A stretch of DNA of 64,000 nucleotides from CAZLYF01 sp964586835 (GCA_964586835.1 CAZPIC010000006.1:1-64000); one strand, 5' to 3'; positions 8,570-17,480 are shown, counted from the first letter of the stretch. The notes: a model not told the origin generated them from the letters alone. Translations and numbers: made by a program.

Positions 8570-9217
8570 GCAGCCGAGATTCAAGAGGGCCAAGTGGGGA
8601 ATATGGGATACGCTTGGCCAGCACGTTCCAGATGGCATTCAAGAGAGTGTAACAAAAAGCAATGATGGCCGGCTGTCTAGAGCGGATAAAAGCGTTGGCA
8701 ACCTGAACCAAGAACGGCTTGAGGTAGTTGCCTGCACGAAAATGTGAGTGGATTTCGACGGACACAATCTCCAGTTTGTCTTTGGAGACAGTGAGTCCAT
8801 GCCACGCTCGATCCTTTCTATCGGCAATACAGTAGATCAGTTTAGTCCAGCAGCGCATGAAATCGCGTAGCTGCCTGATGTCAGGGAAGGGACGAAGCCG
8901 CGCTTCACCCTGTCACGCAAGGATAGGCTACAGATCCGTTTGTCATGCCTATGGTCGGTCTTACGCTGTTGAGGCTTCGTGCACGAAGGTTCAGCGCGAG
9001 TAACGAAACAGGTTTTCTCCAGAATTTTTTGATGGAAATCCAGTGTTAACCGGTTAACCCCATGTATCTTTGCGAGAGAGAAGTTCGATTCAGCTCATTC
9101 CTTCCCAAACGCCTTTGGAGAAAAGGAGAACCGAATCTACTTTTCTTGTGAGACGTCCTTGACGCTGGTGATGCCAATACAAGCAAAGATCCAAGTTTTG
9201 TGTACGTCCAAGCCCAT
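8570..9217 (-). mobile_element. Decayed IS110-family transposase
   Basis: On the minus strand, 9217-9140 reads MGLDVHKTWIFACIGIT, the catalytic N-terminus of IS110-type DEDD transposases. ILEKTCFVTRA follows near 9020-8985, a DRKD motif near 8820, and the C-terminal YLKPFLVQ and LLNAIWNVLAKR blocks down to about 8590. Several stops and frameshifts interrupt it, and the middle is shorter than in intact members (about 400 residues), indicating internal deletion. The element sits antisense between dctP and dctQ. IS110 elements lack typical terminal inverted repeats, and I could not define the ends. Confidence 0.75.
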
Positions 9218-9469
9218 AGCAATTTACGGAAGAGCTTGAACGTGGCCAGCTTCGCGGCCATCGCGGGATTAGCAGAAACAGCCATCTGGCAACAACGAGT
9301 CGGTTTGTAAGAGATGATTAACAGGCTATTGTCTTTCTACCTCCTTGATGCATGTGCGGTTGGTCAACACCAAAGCGCATGTGGGCATTCCCTTATACAG
9401 CCATCAATCAGCTACACGGATTCAGTCGTGTGTCGACCCCACGGAATCCCTATTCAACACCTGTTCCAG

Positions 9470-9488
9470 TGGAACCGAAACGGTTCCA
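9470..9488. promoter_or_regulatory. 19-bp perfect inverted repeat upstream of dctQ
   Basis: TGGAACCG and CGGTTCCA are separated by AAA, and a second overlapping repeat TTCCA-G-TGGAA lies at 9464-9474. The site is 36 bp before the dctQ start, in the only gap between the transposase remnant and dctQ. It could be an operator for a separate dctQM promoter or a small hairpin. No convincing -35/-10 pair was found next to it. Confidence 0.45.
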
Positions 9489-9523
9489 TCCCCTCATCGA
9501 TCTCTTCGTAGAAAGGTGGGCTT

Positions 9524-10045
9524 ATGCGCATGCAAACAATAAAACGAGTCGGGAGATTTTTGCTGGACACCGTCGAGATCTATATCCCGACAGTTGCCTT
9601 TTCCATCATGTTTGTGTCCTTTGTCGTCCAAGTCTTCTTCCGCTATGTGGTACGCTTCCCTCTGACATGGACTTTTGAGCTGTGCCAGATGACGTTTCTA
9701 TGGGCGGGGATCCTGGGTGCCTGCTATACGCTCCGAAAGAATGAACATGTGGTGTTTGGGCTTATCTATGACAGTCTTGGGCAGCGGGGCCGGTGCATCT
9801 GTGATATCTTTGCTGGGTTCATTTGCGTTGCGTCACTCGGGCTGCTTGTGCAACCCACAATCAAGTACTTAAATCAGATTTCTAAGCGTTTTCCAGCAAC
9901 GATCAAGGTTTCCTTCGCCGTTGTTTTTCTGCCTTTCCTACTGATGGTTATCATCAGCATTGTCCGTTTTTCCCTAGATATCTTCCATGCAATGAAGATT
10001 CTTGCTCAGGGGCCTCTTGCCAAAGAGGGAGGTGAAGTCGTATGA
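9524..10045 (+). CDS. dctQ: TRAP transporter small permease (DctQ)
   Basis: Small membrane subunit of the TRAP importer, 173 residues with four predicted transmembrane segments (about residues 20-42, 55-75, 95-115 and 135-155). The charged or aromatic motif after helix 2 (LRKNEHVVF) matches the DctQ family. AAAGGTGGG precedes the ATG. The gene overlaps dctM by 4 bp. It belongs with the dctP copy 1.2 kb upstream despite the intervening transposase remnant. Confidence 0.87.
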   Translation: MRMQTIKRVGRFLLDTVEIYIPTVAFSIMFVSFVVQVFFRYVVRFPLTWTFELCQMTFLWAGILGACYTLRKNEHVVFGLIYDSLGQRGRCICDIFAGFICVASLGLLVQPTIKYLNQISKRFPATIKVSFAVVFLPFLLMVIISIVRFSLDIFHAMKILAQGPLAKEGGEVV

Positions 10046-11325
10046 CATGGTACGCAGCGATTCCCTTTGTGGTTTTGCTCCTGTCCTTTGTGGTCAAGAT
10101 TCCTATCCCCTACGGCATGATTGCCGGTTCTGTGTTCTATGTTCTGTTTAAGGGGATGAGCTTGACTCTTTTATGCAATAACATTATGAATAATCTGTAC
10201 ACAAGCTATATTATCCTGGCAGTCCCTTTGTTTATCTTCGCAGCCCAGGTGATGAACTCAAGTGAAACCACGGACAAAATCTACGGCTTCGCCAACGCTA
10301 TTGTAGGTCGAAAAAAGGGTGGGCTCGGTTATGTCAATGTCCTGGGCTCCCTTTTCTTTGCTGGCATGACGGGCTCGGCTGTTGCAGATGCGACCGGATT
10401 AGGGATGATTGAAATCGAGGCCATGCGCAAGGAAGGCTACGACGACGGATTTTCCTGCGCCATCACAGCCACCTCAGCTGTTCTAGGCCCCACCTTCCCA
10501 CCTAGCATCCCACTCATCATCTATTCCACCCTGGCCAGCGCTTCTGTAGGTAAGCTTTTCATAGGGGGCATCATTCCTGCCATTGTTCTTGCAGGCGTGC
10601 TGTGTCTATATGTTGCTTATATCGCTCACAAGCGGAACTATCCAGTTTCGCCTGCGATTGGGAAAAGGGCTTTTCTACGCTTCACCCTTCATGCGCTGCC
10701 CGCCCTGCTGACACCTGTTCTTCTGCTTGGAGGAATTTACCTGGGGATATTCACCCCCACCGAAGCGGGAGCGATTGCAGCGTTTTATGTGATGCTCATT
10801 TCATTCTTCGTCTACCGTACGCTTACCATCAAAAAGCTCATGGTGATCCTGCGTGAAACAGTCAAATCTACTGGCTCCGTTGCTCTGATCATTGGTGCAG
10901 CTTATGGATTCAGCTTTATTGTAACTGCAGAGCATATCCCCGATGCCATGGCGAAGCTGATCCTTGGAATGACCACCAACAAGTATATCTTCCTGCTGCT
11001 TGTCAACGTAGCTTTTCTGATCCTTGGTATGTTCATCGATACCCAAACGCTGTTGGTGGTCTTCATCCCCATCGTGCTTCCGATCGTCAGGATCATGGGC
11101 ATCGATCTGATACACTTCGGTGTGCTCATCACCTTCAACACCATGATCGGCATGTGCACGCCACCATTTGGCATGTTGTTGTTCGTCACCTCCGGGCTTT
11201 CCGGGACTCCCATCAAAATTGTTATCCAGGAAGCCCTGCCCATTGTAACTGTGATGATTATCCTGCTTTTTATCCTTACTTATGTACCTCCCCTGGTAAC
11301 CTGGCTGCCTGGGATCATGGGATAA
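10042..11325 (+). CDS. dctM: TRAP transporter large permease (DctM)
   Basis: Channel-forming subunit, 427 residues and about twelve membrane segments, driving Na+ or H+ coupled uptake. Conserved family blocks are visible: GGLGYVNVLGSLFFAGMTGS near residue 95, ATSAVLGPTFPPSIP near 150 and the second-half NTMIGMCTPPFG near 370. It starts within the dctQ stop (ATGA). An imperfect stem-loop (11325-11350) lies between its stop and the next gene. Confidence 0.9.
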   Translation: MTWYAAIPFVVLLLSFVVKIPIPYGMIAGSVFYVLFKGMSLTLLCNNIMNNLYTSYIILAVPLFIFAAQVMNSSETTDKIYGFANAIVGRKKGGLGYVNVLGSLFFAGMTGSAVADATGLGMIEIEAMRKEGYDDGFSCAITATSAVLGPTFPPSIPLIIYSTLASASVGKLFIGGIIPAIVLAGVLCLYVAYIAHKRNYPVSPAIGKRAFLRFTLHALPALLTPVLLLGGIYLGIFTPTEAGAIAAFYVMLISFFVYRTLTIKKLMVILRETVKSTGSVALIIGAAYGFSFIVTAEHIPDAMAKLILGMTTNKYIFLLLVNVAFLILGMFIDTQTLLVVFIPIVLPIVRIMGIDLIHFGVLITFNTMIGMCTPPFGMLLFVTSGLSGTPIKIVIQEALPIVTVMIILLFILTYVPPLVTWLPGIMG

Positions 11326-11367
11326 GGGGCAGGCCTGCAAGCCGACCCCTGCGATAAAGGAGAAGGT

Positions 11368-12441
11368 ATGCTACCAAAACGTAATTACGCTTGCCGGATC
11401 AGTGTCCATTGCCAGGATGGTCTTCAAATACTGACCATGGAAAACAACCTGGTCCGACTCAGCATACTGGTGAGCCTGGGCGCCACTATCTATGAGTTTT
11501 TGGACAAGAAAACGGATATAGATTTCATGTTTCGCACCCGGCAGGGCTTGGCGGGCGCTGCCTCACGGCTGCTGACAGTGCAAAACCCGCAGGGCGGGTT
11601 TTGGGACGTATGGCCGGGTGGCTGGCTAGAAATGTTTCCCAACAGCGGGCGAAGCTGTGAGTATGCTGGTGCAAACCTTGGACAGCACGGAGAGGTATTC
11701 TACCAGCCCTGGACTTATGCTGTCATTCAGGATGATCCGAACAGCGTATCGGTTCGCTTTTCAGTTTTATCAGCACGTCTCCCCTTTCAGCTGTCAAGGA
11801 CCATGACTCTCTGGAACGACATCGGCGCCGTGTTTTTAGAAGAGGAAATCACAAACTGCACCGGCCAGCCACTTTCATACGTGTGGGGCCATCATATCAC
11901 CCTGGGAGATACCTTCTTAAATGAGCACTGCCGGCTGACTCTGTCTGAAAGTGTGCTGTCGAACAAGGAAGCCTTTGCTCACCCCATGTCACGCATTGTC
12001 CCGGGCACGTCCGGTACCATCAAGAGCATGCCGGGAAAGAATGGAAAGATCGTAGATCTGACCCGCCTTCCCCCTGCTGCGCTGGGTACGGGCGACATGC
12101 TGTTTGCAAAAATCAGCCAGGAAGGATGGTTCACGGTCACTGATGAGCAAAAACAGCTTGGTTTCTCCGCCTGCTGGGACACGCAGATGTTTCCCTATGC
12201 ATGGCTATGGGAGGAGTTTTGTGGTCTGCAGGACTATCCCTTTTTCGGAGACACCTACGCCCTTTCCGTAGAGCCACAGGTATCGGACGTCCCAACCCTT
12301 CAAGCTTCCGTGGAGAAAAACAAAGCAAAAGTATTGAAGTCCGGCGAAATCCAAAAGACGTGGCTTACTGCCTCAGTCTATCACACCACGTCTCCGCTGA
12401 TACGTACAGCACCTCGGGCTAAAAGACCGTACTTCGCATAG
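11368..12441 (+). CDS. Aldose-1-epimerase-like (galactose mutarotase fold) protein
   Basis: Cytosolic protein of 357 residues with no signal peptide. Segments such as LGATIYEF, GWLEMFPNSGR, EEITNCTGQPLSYVWGHHITLG and PYAWLWEEF match the beta-sandwich mutarotase superfamily (DUF4432/DUF5107-like members found in sugar-utilisation loci). It probably interconverts anomers of the imported sugar or sugar acid. It is the last gene of the TRAP locus, 42 bp after dctM, with GGAGAAGG upstream. The fold is a confident call; the reaction is inferred. Confidence 0.7.
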   Translation: MLPKRNYACRISVHCQDGLQILTMENNLVRLSILVSLGATIYEFLDKKTDIDFMFRTRQGLAGAASRLLTVQNPQGGFWDVWPGGWLEMFPNSGRSCEYAGANLGQHGEVFYQPWTYAVIQDDPNSVSVRFSVLSARLPFQLSRTMTLWNDIGAVFLEEEITNCTGQPLSYVWGHHITLGDTFLNEHCRLTLSESVLSNKEAFAHPMSRIVPGTSGTIKSMPGKNGKIVDLTRLPPAALGTGDMLFAKISQEGWFTVTDEQKQLGFSACWDTQMFPYAWLWEEFCGLQDYPFFGDTYALSVEPQVSDVPTLQASVEKNKAKVLKSGEIQKTWLTASVYHTTSPLIRTAPRAKRPYFA

Positions 12442-12595
12442 GCACGTTCGGCAGATATTGCTGCTGGAACGATCAATCCTGGATTCCCGGGAAGCTATCG
12501 ACGGTCGTAAGTAACTTAGTTTAAGACACAGTCTCAGTGCGCAAAACAAATCATGTCTTTACATCGAAATTTAACTCAAATCCCTCCATGAACCC

Positions 12596-12850
12596 TTAGA
12601 TAAAAGCCATCCCCTTTTCAGTGACCCGATATGTTTCCACAATCTTTCTGTTGCAAGACTGAGCAAAGGAACAACCACTGCATGCCATAGGGCACAGCTC
12701 AGGCTGCTCCTCCTTGTCGAGATATCCCATCTGAATGAGCCTGTCGACGGCGTCTGCCACAACGTCTTCCGAGATGTTTAGCTGTTTTGCCAGCATCCGT
12801 TTCGAGAATAAACCGGTAGTATGGATGGTTTGCAGGATTTCCTTCAACAC
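12596..12850 (-). CDS. feoC: FeoC-like winged-helix protein with a cysteine cluster
   Basis: Small protein of 84 residues encoded 19 bp after feoB. Residues 1-45 form a helix-turn-helix (LAKQLNISEDVVADAVDRLIQMGYL). The C-terminal part carries four cysteines in the order C-x3-C-x2-C-x5-C (CPMACSGCSFAQSC), as in FeoC proteins that bind an Fe-S cluster. In the family it modulates FeoB stability or transcription according to iron or oxygen. Assignment rests on motif and operon position. Confidence 0.75.
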   Translation of the reverse strand: MLKEILQTIHTTGLFSKRMLAKQLNISEDVVADAVDRLIQMGYLDKEEQPELCPMACSGCSFAQSCNRKIVETYRVTEKGMAFI

Positions 12851-12869
12851 AGCACGCCCTCCTTCCTGC

Positions 12870-14888
12870 TTAAGCGAAGCCCATCAAACGCCCTATTTGG
12901 TAAACGCCCACCGCTGTCAGCCAGCCGATGGCAAAGGTATACATCGCCGTAAAGGCTGGCCACCTGATAGACTTGGTTTCCTTGCTGATGGTGCCCAAAA
13001 CGGCGACACAGGGGGTGTAGAGCAGAACCATCGTCATGTACGACAAAGCGGTCAAGGGGGTGAAGTTTTGCCGGATCGCATCGACCAGGGCTTTGCCTTC
13101 TTCCATATATTCGCCAGCATACAGCATGCCCAAAGTGCCTACAACCGCTTCTTTTGCTGGAATGCCTGCAAACAGAGCCACGGATTCCTGCCAGGTTCCA
13201 AAGCCTGCAGGCTTGAACAGTGGCACCAGGAAGGAACCGATCATTCCCAGGACGCTTTCTTTGCTGTAAGGATCTGCCGAGACAGGCAGCACAGCCAAAA
13301 CCCACATCAACGTGACCACCATGAGGATCAGAGTGCCCGCTCGCACAATAAACCCGGATACGTTGACCCACATGTTGCGCAAGACGTTCTTAAGTGACGG
13401 CAGCCGGTAAGGAGGCAGTTCAATGATGAAGTAGGAAGTTTCTCCCTTAAACAGCGTGCTGCTGAATATTTTTGCCATGATGAACGCGACCACAATGCCA
13501 AAGCCATACAACGAAAAGAGAATAAGGGCACCATGCTGCGGGAAGAAGGCGCCAATAAACACGGTGTAGATGGGGATTTTTGCGCCGCAGGACATAAACG
13601 GGTTGATCAGCATGCTGATCATTCGATCTTTTCTATTGTCCATGGTCCTTGTGGACATGATTCCGGGAACATTGCATCCAAAGCCGATGATCATGGAAAT
13701 GAATGCCTTTCCCTGTAAACCGAACCTTCGCATAAAATGGTCCCAAATATAGGCTGCCCTGGCCATATAGCCACTGTCTTCCAAAAAGCCCAGCAACAGG
13801 TAAAGCACGGTGATCAGGGGTACGAATTCGATGACTGTACCCACGCCGCTGATGATGCCATCCAACACAAACGAAATCAGCCATTCCGGCGCATGTAAAG
13901 ATACAAAAAGACCTTCCAGGAGTGCGCCCGCCTGTTCTACGAAGCCAGCAGCTAACCCGCCCAGAAGCTCTTCTCCAATGACAAATGTGAGTTGGAAGAC
14001 AATAAACATGACCAAAGCAAACAACGGGATGCCCAGGTACTTATTGATGAGGACGCTGTCAAGCTTATCCGTGATGGTCGGCATTTCCTTCTCCGGCCTG
14101 ACCACCGCCGCTTCCGCCACGCTGTTTGCATAGGCATAGCGGGAGTCTACGATATCCAGCTCAAAGCTGTCTTTGCTATGAAACCTGTGAAACTCCTTAA
14201 CGGCCGAAAGGGCTTCTTCACTAATACCGACGTCCGCTAATCTTTTAAGCACGTGGAGGTCTCCCTCCACCACTTTGATGGCTGTCCAGCGCAGCGGATA
14301 GGGCAGCTTTTCTCCCGCCAGAATGTCTGCTATATGGTCTGCATGGTGAAGGACATTCGCGTTATATACAATAGGATTGTCGTATGAGATGCTCTTTGAA
14401 GCCGCCTGGACCGCTGTTTCGATCAGGCTCAGCCTCCCCTCACCCTTATGCGCCACCGCCGTGACCACGGGGACTCCCAGCTTTTTTGACAAACCGTCCA
14501 GATCGAAATGAATCTGTCGTTTTTTAGCCTCGTCACTCATGTTGAGAACGACCACCACGTTTTTCCCTATTTCCAGCAACTGAGAGGTCAAATACAGATT
14601 GCGCTCGATATTGCTGGAATCGATCACATTGATGATTACGTCCGCATCATCAGAGAGGACATACTCCATGGCAACGATTTCATCCTCTGAAAAGGCGCCA
14701 AGGCTATAGATCCCTGGCAGATCAATCACGCTGTATTCCTTGTTTTTATACCTGAGCGTGCCTTCCTTTTTTTCAACGGTTACACCAGGCCAGTTGCCAA
14801 TGTGCTGATTTGCTCCTGTCAGGGAATTGAATAGCGTCGTTTTTCCGCTGTTGGGATTGCCGACCAGGGCGATCGTCTTGTTCTTCAT
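12870..14888 (-). CDS. feoB: Ferrous iron transporter FeoB
   Basis: Membrane Fe2+ transporter of 672 residues. The N-terminal GTPase domain shows G1 (GNPNSGKTT, residue 10), a switch region with NWPGVTVEKKEG, G3 (DLPG) and G4 (NMSD). A helical GDI-like domain follows to about residue 270. The rest is polytopic with the two Gate motifs typical of FeoB (around SCGAKIPIY and GIPAKEAVVGTLGM). ATG 14888 is chosen because the G1 loop then lies at the usual distance; the frame extends 23 codons upstream without homology. It is the second gene of feoABC. Confidence 0.95.
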   Translation of the reverse strand: MKNKTIALVGNPNSGKTTLFNSLTGANQHIGNWPGVTVEKKEGTLRYKNKEYSVIDLPGIYSLGAFSEDEIVAMEYVLSDDADVIINVIDSSNIERNLYLTSQLLEIGKNVVVVLNMSDEAKKRQIHFDLDGLSKKLGVPVVTAVAHKGEGRLSLIETAVQAASKSISYDNPIVYNANVLHHADHIADILAGEKLPYPLRWTAIKVVEGDLHVLKRLADVGISEEALSAVKEFHRFHSKDSFELDIVDSRYAYANSVAEAAVVRPEKEMPTITDKLDSVLINKYLGIPLFALVMFIVFQLTFVIGEELLGGLAAGFVEQAGALLEGLFVSLHAPEWLISFVLDGIISGVGTVIEFVPLITVLYLLLGFLEDSGYMARAAYIWDHFMRRFGLQGKAFISMIIGFGCNVPGIMSTRTMDNRKDRMISMLINPFMSCGAKIPIYTVFIGAFFPQHGALILFSLYGFGIVVAFIMAKIFSSTLFKGETSYFIIELPPYRLPSLKNVLRNMWVNVSGFIVRAGTLILMVVTLMWVLAVLPVSADPYSKESVLGMIGSFLVPLFKPAGFGTWQESVALFAGIPAKEAVVGTLGMLYAGEYMEEGKALVDAIRQNFTPLTALSYMTMVLLYTPCVAVLGTISKETKSIRWPAFTAMYTFAIGWLTAVGVYQIGRLMGFA

Positions 14889-14916
14889 GTGCGCTTCCTT
14901 CGTGTGATACTTCCTT

Positions 14917-15144
14917 CTATTGTGGCTTAAAAACCATAATTTTTTCAGCAAGCCCACGGCCTATGGCAATTTTATTTCCATTCACGCTGGCCAGTACCGG
15001 CCCGAAATCATTTTTAATCACTGTTACCATCGCGTGCGTGTTAAGGCCCATTTCATACAGCCTTTTTGTTGCTTCTTTTCCCGCAGCGATGTGATCTATT
15101 TTCGCTTGATCCCCTTTCAGCAATGATGTTAAAGCGATCGTCAT
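14917..15144 (-). CDS. feoA: Ferrous iron transport protein A
   Basis: Cytosolic SH3-like accessory protein of 75 residues needed for FeoB function. The pattern LYEMGLNTHAMVTVIKNDFGPVLASVNGNKIAIGRGLAEKI matches the FeoA domain over its whole length. It is the first gene of the feo operon, 28 bp before feoB, and has a consensus-like promoter and operator upstream. Confidence 0.9.
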   Translation of the reverse strand: MTIALTSLLKGDQAKIDHIAAGKEATKRLYEMGLNTHAMVTVIKNDFGPVLASVNGNKIAIGRGLAEKIMVFKPQ

Positions 15145-15223
15145 TATGGTCTAACCTCCCTTCATGCGGCTTGCGCTGCGAAACCGCTCGTGATGCCCGG
15201 ACCTTCGGACATTTCACAGGAAG

Positions 15224-15237
15224 TTAGTCCGAGCTAA
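15224..15237. promoter_or_regulatory. Candidate iron-regulator operator over the feo start site
   Basis: TTAG-N6-CTAA inverted repeat located about 9 bp downstream of the feoA -10 box, where a bound repressor would block initiation. The half-sites resemble the TTAG/CTAA elements of DtxR/IdeR boxes, although the spacing differs from the consensus. A DtxR-type gene is divergently encoded 160 bp away. Confidence 0.45.
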
Positions 15238-15245
15238 TCGCGCCC

Positions 15246-15275
15246 AGCATACGTCAGTCTGAAACGTTTTGTCAA
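15246..15275 (-). promoter_or_regulatory. Promoter of feoABC
   Basis: On the minus strand TTGACA (15275-15270), an 18-bp spacer and TATGCT (15251-15246). Predicted initiation is near 15239, inside the candidate operator. Confidence 0.65.
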
Positions 15276-15395
15276 CAGAAAATTCGCAGGATCCGCCGCA
15301 AGAAAACGGAGGCTGCTCTACCTCCTAATCTCTGTCCTTTCGCTGCTTTTGTGCCTATGTTAAGATAAAGGTGCAAAGTGCAGAGGAGGCCTGAT

Positions 15396-15788
15396 ATGCA
15401 CGTTGGAGAAACCATTGAAAACTATCTGGAGACGATCTATATACTGCTCAAGCGCACGGAGCAGATCAGGGCCATCGATATCGCTAACGAGATGGGCTAT
15501 TCAAAACCTACCCTCAGCATCATGCTGAAACAATTGCGAGAAAAAGAGATGGTAGCCATCAGCCCGGCCGGGCATATCACACTGACGCGCAAGGGCACCG
15601 CCATTGCTGAGAAAGTCTACGAAAAGCATGAGCTGCTGACCAGGGCACTCATAAAACTGGGCGTGGAAGAAAATACAGCTCGGGAAGACGCCTGTAAAAT
15701 AGAGCATGTGCTCAGCCAGGAGACCTTTGCCAAAATACGTGAGCACTTCAATCAAAACGTGCTGGGCATAGAAGCGGATCCCGAATAA
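15396..15788 (+). CDS. DtxR/MntR-family metal-dependent regulator
   Basis: Metal-responsive repressor of 130 residues. The N-terminal winged helix-turn-helix (about 8-65; AIDIANEMGYSKPTLSIMLKQLREKEMV) is followed by the dimerisation domain with metal-ligand positions (HELL, EDACKIEHVLS) but no C-terminal SH3 domain, so it is the short MntR-like form. ATG 15396 has GAGGAGG at the right distance; GTG at 15378 lies before it. It is divergent from feoABC and is the natural candidate for its control. Whether Fe2+ or Mn2+ is the effector cannot be told. Confidence 0.87.
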   Translation: MHVGETIENYLETIYILLKRTEQIRAIDIANEMGYSKPTLSIMLKQLREKEMVAISPAGHITLTRKGTAIAEKVYEKHELLTRALIKLGVEENTAREDACKIEHVLSQETFAKIREHFNQNVLGIEADPE

Positions 15789-16697
15789 GACAGCGCTTCA
15801 AACAGGCTCTTTTCCTTTCAAGGCTCCGCGTTTTCAAGTCCAGCTCTTGAACTTATTCATCCTGAAGGATCATGATGTCCTTTTGAAAGTTGGAGGCCTT
15901 CAACACCAACAGGGTACAGTTACGTCCGTCAAACAAGAAGCATAGGTGCACTGATGGATCAATCGCTGCTTAAGCCTGTACATGGATGGACAAAACCACG
16001 ATGGAGAAACGCCAGAGCGATAGAATTCGTCCTCAGCTGGGAGACATCTTGTTGATCGCAGTAGCGGGGGCCTTGGGTAACGCCGCAATTGGAAGAAGAC
16101 CTCGGGCTTCTCCCAGGCCATCACGCCGATTACCACAAAACGCTGACGAAAGGTCACGGCTGCATCCAAAAAAGGGGGTCTAGCGGGCAGGCCTCCTTGA
16201 AGGGTTGGACGGGAGAAAGGACTGGCTGCATCTGAGCAGACCGGAAAGTGCCGGCGCACATCATCCAGAGAAAGGAAAAGCGGCGGACGTTGGCGCTGCA
16301 ACATGCGCCTGGTTGAACATACACTGCCGTTTGTGAGGGCAGTCAGGAGTCACGGGCTATTGAACCATGCTTCGGTTTCTGGATAGCTCAAGAGTCAAGG
16401 ATTGATAGATCACCCGCAGAGACTGTCGTTTCGAAAACCCGGATGTATTGAAAGGGTTGACACTCAACAGGATCCGTACGGACATCCCTTCAAAAAGTGC
16501 AAGCAGTCCGGGAAACGGTTCAAGGCCGGCATGAACCTGGATGATCCAGAAAGCACCTTTCGGGGACAGGTGAGGGTTCGCCAGTAGCTTATCGTACGGG
16601 TGGATTCTGAGCGTCCACGCGTAAACCTTTCGCTGTTATCTTTTCTTCTGCCTCGTTTTCAGGTAATATGAAGCGCGTAGAAACGGAGGAGTGCCCC
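15789..16697. other. Gene-poor stretch with a possible transposase fragment
   Basis: No intact gene. On the plus strand 16025-16140 reads QLGDILLIAVAGALGN and then, after a frameshift, NWKKTSGFSQA. This resembles the N-terminal block of ISAs1-type transposases (LVDIL.IAV..v...a.nW.ei..f..A). The frame then breaks repeatedly. From 16443 a diverged copy of a 210-bp repeat begins. The transposase call is tentative. Confidence 0.3.
16443..16655 (+). repeat. Diverged ~210-bp direct repeat, copy 1
   Basis: Alignable by eye with 21484-21700. Both begin TGTATTGAAA, share the block GGAAACGGTTCAAGGCC (16513-16529) and continue with a similar end around GGATTCTG and CGTAAACC/CATAAGCC. Identity outside the shared block is only moderate. 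Copy 1 lies directly upstream of the secreted protein at 16698. Nature unknown. Confidence 0.5.
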
Positions 16698-17414
16698 TTG
16701 AAGAGACTCTTTACCCTGCTTACCACGCTGTTGCTCGTCCTCCCTTGGGCAGGCTTTGCGGAAATGGATGCTGCCCTCACCCCGCGGGAGGATTTCATCA
16801 ACCGGATGATTGCCACCGCCCAAGAAGAGTATGATCGCGCCAACGGCCGGGCAAGACGCGCTGCCAGCGCAAGCGATATTTATGTCTGCAAGAACTTTAC
16901 AGTCCATCTGTTCCGCGAGCACCGGGATGCCTTTGGCATGGCGGAATTTCCGGGAGTAAGGCTGGTGATCCCGGACAACCTGCCCCGGGAGGAGAGTAAG
17001 CCTTATGTTTACGGCGCGGCATGGATCGACATCCCTCCGGAGAAAGGTAACCCCTTCTATGCAGCAGCTGCTTTCCGCTACGACACGGGGATCAGCAAGG
17101 CAGAGAACCAGGAGCGGGCATTGGCTTTCATGCGGCAGGCGAAGCGCGGAGACTTTTTCCAAATGGCAGCCAACTATTACTACGGAGTGGGCGCGCACAG
17201 CCTGGTCATCACTCAGGATTACAATCCGGAAACAGATAGCGTCATCTGGACGGACTCCAACATGAAGGGCGAGAAGCGGGGAGGCGTCCGCTATGGATAC
17301 ATCCAGTTCGACGCGGAGAAGAAGATCGGTTGGTTTGTGGACGCTTTCTGTCGCAAGGGCTACGGCGCGACCCTCTACCGGCTGCGGGAAGACATCGTAT
17401 ATGCGCAGCCGTAG
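16698..17414 (+). CDS. Secreted papain-like-fold protein of unknown function
   Basis: Exported protein of 238 residues. I choose TTG 16698 because it has GGAGGA upstream and gives a clean signal peptide (KRLFTLLTTLLLVLPWAGFA); ATG 16668 would put ten charged residues in front. The mature part has a cysteine in YVCKNFTVH (near residue 62), a histidine in GAHSLVI (near 175) and an Asp/Asn in WTDSN (near 195). That order suits a Cys-His-Asn peptidase or amidase of the NlpC/P60-CHAP superfamily. I recall similar conserved secreted proteins in Clostridia but know no assigned function. The catalytic reading is inference. Confidence 0.6.
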   Translation: MKRLFTLLTTLLLVLPWAGFAEMDAALTPREDFINRMIATAQEEYDRANGRARRAASASDIYVCKNFTVHLFREHRDAFGMAEFPGVRLVIPDNLPREESKPYVYGAAWIDIPPEKGNPFYAAAAFRYDTGISKAENQERALAFMRQAKRGDFFQMAANYYYGVGAHSLVITQDYNPETDSVIWTDSNMKGEKRGGVRYGYIQFDAEKKIGWFVDAFCRKGYGATLYRLREDIVYAQP

Positions 17415-17459
17415 ACCGGCGCAGGAAACACGGAGCGAACAGAGTGCATATTCAATCAA

Positions 17460-17480
17460 CACAGGGGATCCACCCCTGTG
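17460..17480 (+). terminator. Short hairpin between two genes
   Basis: CACAGGGG and CCCCTGTG enclose ATCCA (8-bp perfect stem). No U-tract follows. It sits 45 bp after one stop codon and about 20 bp before the next gene, and could act as a weak terminator or could occlude the following ribosome binding site. Confidence 0.4.
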
